64,000 nucleotides of DNA from Kappaphycus alvarezii (taxonomy: Eukaryota; Rhodophyta; Florideophyceae; Gigartinales; Solieriaceae): NCBI GenBank assembly GCA_002205965.3, contig NADL03000681.1, forward strand, positions 372,001 through 436,000, read 5' to 3'. Below the pieces are notes generated by a model that had not been told where the DNA came from, did not search any database, and was given only the letters and a program-made list of their open reading frames with translations. Positions 57,060 through 64,000 of the stretch are shown here, in pieces. Made by a program: the position numbers and the translations under genes. How positions within the stretch are numbered: position 1 is the stretch's first letter; each line of letters begins with the position of its first letter.

Positions 57060-57560
57060 CCCATTTACACAAAATAAATTACCATGTTCTGCATAGAAAA
57101 GAACAGGTTTTGCTGAAACAGAAAGGCGATGTTGCATTGGTGATGGTCTGGGGTGCTCTTTCTGGAAAATGCGCCATTTAAAGTTAAATGTTGAATATAA
57201 AAATACCGCTGTAAATTGTACTTCAATGTTAGGTAAATATTTCCATCTTTTTTCCCGGGAAAGAACCAAGGTGTTGTGGGCCCCAACCCAGGTAAGGCTA
57301 CAATTTATCGCGCCAATGTTATCAAATAGTGGTTAGAGTCAGAAATTATTGCTTTTATAGAATTACTGGCCAATTTTCCTGGGCCTAACCATATTGAAAA
57401 TGTGGGGGAGGCGCTTGCGAGAGCTTTTTATTCCCGTTTGAGGTATTTTTATACAGTTTAAGAATTTCAGGTGCAGTTTTCGAAAAATGGTCAAAAGAGC
57501 CTGTTTCAATTTCAAAAATTGTTGTTCGCAGTATGCGAGGGCCATTTGACGTTTTTTAGG
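57060..57560 (+). pseudogene. Second Tc1/mariner transposase relic
   Basis: The frame near 57,115-57,175 reads KGDVALVMVWGALSGKCAI, the usual 'V+VWG.IS..G' block. Near 57,365-57,560 it reads ANFPGPNHIENVGEALARAF, comparable to 'YSPDLNPIENVW..L', where Asp is Gly. This is followed by a helical end, YTV.EFQVQFSKNGQKSLFQ. Stops and frame changes separate the parts. It is a different lineage from the element at 14,089. Ends were not found. Confidence 0.6.
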
Positions 57561-59470
57561 TAATGCGGCGAAAAGAAAACGTTAAATGTAAGTCAAATAT
57601 CAGAATGGCTTCCACTATGTCACTACGCATAAATGTTTTCATGGAATCTTTTGAAAGTGGAAAAAGGGGGGTGTCTTTATTGAAATGTATGGATTGGCTG
57701 GAATTCATTTGGAGTTGCAAATTTGCATGTCATGTTAAATAAATGTGCCAATGTTCGAGGTGAAATTTGCACATTGAACTGTATATATCCTCAAAAACAA
57801 CAATGATCGGCAATTTTGTATTTAAGAATATAACTTTGATGAGAGAGTTTTCGAAAAAGCGCCTGTGTTTGTATAGATATTTTCGCGTAAAGTTATTTGG
57901 CTTGCTGTATTATCTAGTACTGTACTGTACAATCCTGTTGCTCTTCAACGTGTTACAGACTAAAGTAGCCGGATAAATTCCTACTGTACGTGGCAGACGT
58001 GGAACATCTGGTTATACGTATATCATTTGCAGTATCCGAATATTCGGACCAGTTAGTGTACAGTGCGGTACCGCATGGAAAATAGTTTGAAAGAGATACA
58101 GTACTGTTCAGCTTTTACAGAACATATTTTACGTAAGGTACTGTACTGTAGTGTATGCAAATCGTATTACAATACAGCTTGATGAAAGGCAGTGCAGTTG
58201 TTGGATGACTTGCTGCAATGAAACATATGGGAAGTTGGCCAATAGATATAACCAAAGGACAATCACGATCAGCATGCATTCAAAATGGACAAAAATCCAA
58301 TATAACGAATAATATACGTACAAAGCGGACATTTAGAACACGAAAATACAACATGAGTCGGTTTAACGATTACGGTATGCCCATAAATTCCCGAAAATAC
58401 CCTGACAGTTGTTCTGCAGTAACCATTACCAAGTATTTACACTGTATCAAGACATCAGTTTAACTTGAGCGCTGTACCCAGGCTCAATTGTAAACCAAAG
58501 ATCATAAAAATCTGTGAAAATTCAATGATATGAAGCTATTATGGTGATCCTGCGTTGTACTCAAAACTTATCGCACCTAACCAATCATCAATTACTTCAT
58601 TCTCTTGATAATTGGACCAATGAAACTTTTTAATGATGTTTAAAGCCTTTTGTCTAGCTGATAGTTGCTACATGAGCCTTCAGATTCTTTTAGTTTGATA
58701 AGTTTAGGGCTTTTTTTCCAGAGTACCTCGAAATCAGTACTGTTTCTTCACAATTCAACTTTCTGTATTGTGATAATTTTCTATATAGGCCCTAGTCTGA
58801 ACGTATGGCCTTTTTACTGGAAACATCAACCACCAGTTCAACCATCGACTACCTCTTTTGAGTGCAGAGCTCCCTAAAATCGGATAGGAATGGAAAAGCG
58901 CGCATAAACGCACAAGGATTGGTCAAGAAAGGGAGAACCGCGACAAGGGCACGCACAATTGCAGAATAATGATTATTTCAAGCTGAAATGGAAAGATATT
59001 CTATAGTGCCATCCTTAGGACGCATTTTGATTGGAAAATAGCACAACGAAGCAACCTTTTTCAGACATGAAAAAAAGCAAAGGAATGAAAGAAGAAAAAA
59101 GATGGTATGGCAATGCATTTTCAGATGCAAAAGCTTCAAACCAGCTCATATTCAATGGGACAGAACAGCGGCTAAAAAATAAAAATATATATTGTATGCA
59201 GACTACGAAATAATAGTGAATGCAATGCAAGAGCATTGCAATGACAAAGCATGAGCATTGCAACAGCAGAGCTGATTATTGTATGAGAAGGATGCAAGAT
59301 AGGGACTCAAGTTTTACTCAGACTCGTTACAGCTCCAGTGCCACACTGCATCCACCTGGTGGAGGACCTCGGCGACCACGACGAAGACCTTTGCACTTGT
59401 TTTTTTCGGGGGCATCCACCTTCACATTTATCTATGGAACGCCTTTCCACCTCAAGTCATCCACATTGCT
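57561..59470. other. AT-rich stretch with TACTG-type repeats
   Basis: GTACTGTACTGTAC (57,917-57,931) and related motifs at 58,060-58,150 (tacagtactgttcag, ggtactgtactgtagtg). No recognisable gene. A small local duplication of gagcattgcaa occurs at 59,231-59,265. Confidence 0.4.
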
Positions 59471-59965
59471 GAATTGGACTACTATTTTTAGGTTTTTATC
59501 TCTGTCCCAGGCATGGAAAGCAGGGCCGAGGACATATTGGTCCACCATCCGACAATCCCCGCCACAGACCAGACCCGCCCCAACGCCTTCAATACCACGA
59601 TTGTCTTGCCGTTCAAGGTTGCTGCCACAACAAAACTCACCTATGCTGCTGGTGGAGCCAGCAGACTCGCTCACCGGAATAGGTTAAGTTAGAGGATCAG
59701 ATGGCCCAGAACGCGCATCTGTTTTCGATTTCCGCCCTGTATCCTTCGACTCTTTGGATATACCCTCTATCTATTCCACCCAAATACTGGGCGATTTATA
59801 CCTCCCGTGGCTCGCCGATAACTCACTTCCGACGGTGTAATTAGTCAGCGCATTTTATTGCGCCTCAGTAGTTTAATTGGTCTTCCATATCGATGTACAT
59901 TCTATCCACCACCCCACTGCACGTGGCCGAAATACAACATCCCGTTAGATCTGATCTGAATGTTC
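59471..59965 (+). mobile_element. Strongly diverged LINE (family A) 3' relic
   Basis: Across frames it reads RAEDILVHHPTIPATD (equivalent to RPADILV), TTIVLPFKVAATTKLTYAAG and GASRLAHRN, then FRPVSFDSLDIPS. It ends with the shared tail ccactgcacgtggccg...cccgttagatct near 59,910-59,955. Confidence 0.5.
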
Positions 59966-60124
59966 CCACATTCAGTGTAGCTCACAGGCAAAGTTAGAAA
60001 TAAAAAGATGATATATAACTCCAGTTACACCACCAGGACCTTGCCAGTAAAGAATCCATCGAACTTATCTCTTCCATAGGGAATTTTGTACAGCTTATTT
60101 CCACAACATGGCACAACGCAGACC

Positions 60125-60255
60125 CTACTATTCGCACTACCATCACACCACCGCATCAGATTCGCTCTGACTTCTTCGGTGTCCATGTTCACCATATCCC
60201 AGACTCCACTGCACTTGGCCGACCAGGTTCATCCGGTTATGTTTTGACTACATAC
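60125..60255 (+). mobile_element. LINE 3'-tail fragment
   Basis: Contains ccactgcacttggccgaccaggttcatccggttatg, similar to the 3' tails at 59,910 and 28,285. No coding part is retained. Confidence 0.35.
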
Positions 60256-63200
60256 TCGTTTTTGCAGTATAAACTAAAACATTGTATGGGTGAAAATTTA
60301 CTAAAGTCCCCCTAGAAGGGCTCTATTTTTGGGAGAAGTCTAAATTTAGGACATCTCTAGCGCCACACACCGGATGTGCCGTACATCCGTGGTAAACGAC
60401 CTTTCAACACCACTACAAAAATAAGTGTTGGTGTACAATGCTAACAGCAATACAGTGGGGCAGGGTACAAGAGGGAAAGAGCTTCATACTGTCCCGGTAG
60501 ATTCATAAACCCAATGATACCTGCCCAAAAGATCCACTGCTCTATTTAGATCTGGTTTAATCTAATGTAATGACATCAAGAATGCGTATAAATACTAAAG
60601 AATGAAAAGAATGAAGGGAGAAATTAGAGATCAAGCGTTAGAAAGGCAGTATGCCTGGCCGTCGAAAATAACGTTCGCGAGAAATCGCGATTACATCAAA
60701 AAAAGTGAGAAAAACTCTCCATGCTCTCCCAATATAAACAGAGAGAAGCGAGAACGTTTCTGAAGAAAATTCAATACGTAACTTAATCTTAAATATCGGA
60801 CTATGTTGCTTTAAAGAGTGGCTTTGTAGTTGAGATAAATTCACGTCACGCAGCTCAGGGAATGAATCAGCTGGCAATGGCAACGATTAGTAGTACTAAA
60901 AAAAATGCAAATTACTGCCATTAAAAAAAGTCAATTTCAACATTTATAGGCTATATGCACTTACAATTTTATTTATAGCGACGAAATTCGGAGCTAATTC
61001 GAAGTTAAGCGCCTCTACCCATCTCAACACCACTTCTCTGAACAGGATTAGACGACACGGGATGCCACCTTGGGAAGACTGAAGCTTAAGTAAGCAGGCT
61101 GAATATTTAGTATATTTACTTCTATCTTGTCTTATTCTGTTATAGTCACAATTACAATTAGACATATGAAGAAGTCGCAACCATAATACTTAGCAGCTGT
61201 TGTGTTACATCAAAGTTAAAGATCCCAAAAACTCGGTTCACAGGATGAGAGGTACTAAATGATATTATCATTAGTTCCTTCCAGTGCGACGGACGGTACA
61301 GAATTAAGTGGGAGAAAGAGCAATAATACGGCCCATGTCCGAATACTCTTGTCTGATGACGCCCTTTCCTATTATCTCTCCTTAGCCGAGCTATTTCTGT
61401 GTTAGAAGCCCGAAAATTTTGCGAAAATTGAATTAGGTTAGAACTTGAGAAAAAAACTGAAATCATAGAAAATGTAATTAAGGTCTCTCCAGAGGAAGAT
61501 GGTCGGTGTTGAGGCAGCACGAATGGCGTAAAATATGCGTAATGGAAACTCAAACATGAACGGCATGTTTTCTTTCAACTAAAGTCAGATTATCCCTGAT
61601 AAGGAAACAAATTCATCTTGGAGACAAGGTAAGAGGTAGAAATAGTCCGCGAAGGTCACGCTCGTATCAGTATTAAGATCTCCGAGTGCTTTAATTTGTT
61701 GACATAATTATTGAACAATTATTAAACAATTATTAATGTGAAGACATAAGATTAAAATGTTGTTCAATAATAGCCCTTTTCCTAATTTCTAGGAGTAGTT
61801 AACTGAAGTTTAATAACTAAATTAAAGCCCCTGTTTGAAATTCTGTAATTTATAGCCAGCTATACTCGTCTTTGGCATAAGGTTTATTACCATAACTCAA
61901 TTATCGTCCAAAAATCGAATATAAAGACGTTTCTGCGGTTTGTTTTCCCTTCTTCCTCCCAAATTGTGCTCAATGCGGTCGTATTTTATTGAAAAATAAT
62001 TAAAAACTTTGTCAAAGGAGTTTGGGGGCCGTGGGACAGAAATCTGCTACATAGAGTTCTCTATTGCTCTCTTCCATTTATTAAAGGCTCTTAATTGTAA
62101 GATCACATATAAAGCGGAAATGTATAAAGAAAACCTGACTTTCGATGTTTGCCTACACTTTTGGTATACCAGTGATGAATTGTTCAAGAAGTATGTCGCA
62201 GCAGAGAAAAAAAATGAAGAAATCATACTACTACCTTCAAAAAACGTTTGCAGGTTTGGAGATTTGCGAAAATATGTGCAATCTTTATGAAATTTGACGA
62301 TCAATACGGGACAAATTTTATATTTGTAAATCCTCCAGGTGGAGTTCCAAGAACTACACAGGTTTTACCCTTAGTCGGTAGCAAAATTTTTGGAGATATC
62401 ATGCCAATCGGTGGCCGCCTTATCAATATTTGGCAGGAGGTAAAGCTGAACCACTAAACTTCCTCCGGCGCAATCTCACAACTGCTCTATAATCTTGATC
62501 CGTATCGTAAGAAAATTATTATTCTATTTCTTAGCCCTCATTGTTGGTAGTAAAGTAAAACCACGAGTCATGGACTACTTGGACAAATAATTCCACGAAC
62601 AACGACTTCCTTTAGAAATATATTCTATCTCTCCAAACAACAATTTTTTCGCCATTAGTAGAGCTTCAGTGGAGTATCTATAGCTCCTTTGCAGACTACA
62701 CCCTTTTTTATATTATAACTAGTGTCTCATTTTTGCTTAACCAATGCACTACAGCCTTTCATCTTTTGGTTCTTCCATCTTTCTCCGCGGAATCTTTTCA
62801 AACTCTAACTATTTACCAACATTATCTCCATTGTAAGCATTTCGAAGGATCTAAATTTCTTTCGCTTTAACTTAACTGATGGAAGCTCAATTTTCAATTG
62901 AATATTGTCTTTTCTGCTATAGTAGAATCAATGTGCACTTATTGGTACTTGTTAATATAATACAATACGCAGAAATACTCTCAATTAAGTAAAGCTCTTG
63001 CAGACCCATTGATGCCCTTGTGTAAAAATTCTCTCCTTCAATCATTCTAGACATAGCTAGTTTACACGGGGTGTCATAGTTCCCGATTATCTCCGTATCA
63101 ACATCACTAAGTCAGCTAAAATTGAGCGGTTAAGCGCAATCATGTCTTCGTTTAAAATACCTTCCAATTCTTTTCGTTCGATCTTCTGTCTTTTATCACT

Positions 63201-64000
63201 ACTCTGTAGGTATTTTGATATTTTTCAGGATTCAGAGTCCACATTAACCGCATGTTCCTTCGTCTTGCTATTTTCCACATTTCCTGGACACATCCACCCC
63301 CTACCTAACTTAGACAAGAAAAAAGTCACGCCTCGGCTTTTTCCGCGAAAAAAAAGTTACAAATACCTAACCAATCGACTGGATTTACTATTTCGCTTCT
63401 CATAGTGATAATTTCACCTCTTTCTCGAGATAAGATAAAATGACTGGTAAATTATGCCACTATTATGTCTTTGGTTGAGAAAACCCGTTTTCCAACTGAG
63501 TTTCTTTTAAATCAGCTGAAATTAAGTTACAGATACTGTATGTTTGCGCCCACTTCCACGGGAGCTGGGTAAAGCTGACGGCAGATGAATCAGTTTTGAG
63601 TTGAAGACTCACTAAATCGTATCGCTCGCTAAACTGAATGGCGGTAAACGCCTATGTAATATATGCTTGAAGCAACTGAAACCCCATAAGTAACGGGAAA
63701 TTCCTTACCGCTGAAAAAATCACAAAGAGATCTATAACTTAAATGGTGAACTAGACAATGCTAAAACGACCAATATGTGAGACTTCCCCAAATCCGTTGA
63801 TTTTTTTCCAGTTTTACTCGTTGTGTGCAAGCTTAACTTGAATCATTAATATTAGATAGGTCCAGTATTTACTGAATAACGGATAAAAAGAAGTGTGCAT
63901 AAAAAAAACAACCATACAGTAATCAATAGCATAGGGTGCCCTGAGCTGAAATTGTGAACTATTCTAGCGTAGTAAACTGTGCTGAGGTGGTAGATCTACT
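60256..64000. other. AT-rich end of window without recognisable gene
   Basis: ORFs at 61,158-61,553 (minus), 62,009-62,290 (plus) and 62,248-62,457 (plus) have no family motifs that I recognise and no supporting splice structure. A local duplication attattgaacaattattaaacaattattaatg lies near 61,706-61,737. Confidence 0.4.

Noticed and set aside
61158..61553. 131-codon minus-strand ORF in AT-rich DNA
   Set aside because: No motif, no splice context and composition like its surroundings. Probably chance.

Overview
This is nuclear DNA of a eukaryote. It contains spliced genes with short introns, a pol III tRNA gene and a dense mixture of transposon classes. Compact introns of 104-158 bp with CTAAC-type branch sites, and the mix of copia, DIRS/Ngaro-like, LINE, Tc1/mariner, pogo and Harbinger elements, fit an early-diverging (zoosporic-type) fungus best. 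Another TE-rich protist is not excluded, and the lineage call is inference.

Layout. 1-14,090 is AT-rich with no intact gene. It holds a decayed pogo/Tigger transposase (about 4,426-6,020) and two small unassigned ORFs. 14,089-15,440 is a broken Tc1/mariner element. 15,588-20,670 is a decayed complete copia-type element with recognisable LTRs. 20,700-30,900 is a pile-up of 5'-truncated LINE copies in both orientations, a MITE (21,211-21,649) and a tRNA-Ala(UGC) gene (24,198-24,282). 31,637-36,230 is an apparently intact tyrosine-recombinase retrotransposon (gag, RT/RNase H and recombinase on the minus strand) with direct terminal repeats, followed by another LINE copy.

37,170-41,000 is the only host-gene island I can identify. 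It has the C-terminal part of a dynactin p150Glued-like coiled-coil gene (+) converging on a four-exon DENR/Tma22 translation-reinitiation factor gene (-). 42,660-45,135 is a decayed Harbinger element with a DDE transposase and a Myb-like ORF, tail to tail. 45,779-54,760 is an old copia element (+) split by a very young copia element (-, 48,552-54,157). 54,760-64,000 returns to AT-rich sequence with copia, mariner and LINE relics.

Three points stand out. First, the DENR gene, the dynactin-like gene and the young copia element carry many single-base frame changes but no obvious nonsense codons, which resembles indel error of the sequence itself. The DIRS-like element is clean, however. Second, the LINE family ends in a CCHC finger plus an RPAD...D motif resembling a restriction-enzyme-like endonuclease. 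One copy is flanked by a perfect 105-bp direct repeat just upstream of the tRNA gene. Third, the tRNA-Ala has G3:U70 but an 11-nt enlarged D-loop. Assignments rest on motifs read by eye; no database search was possible.
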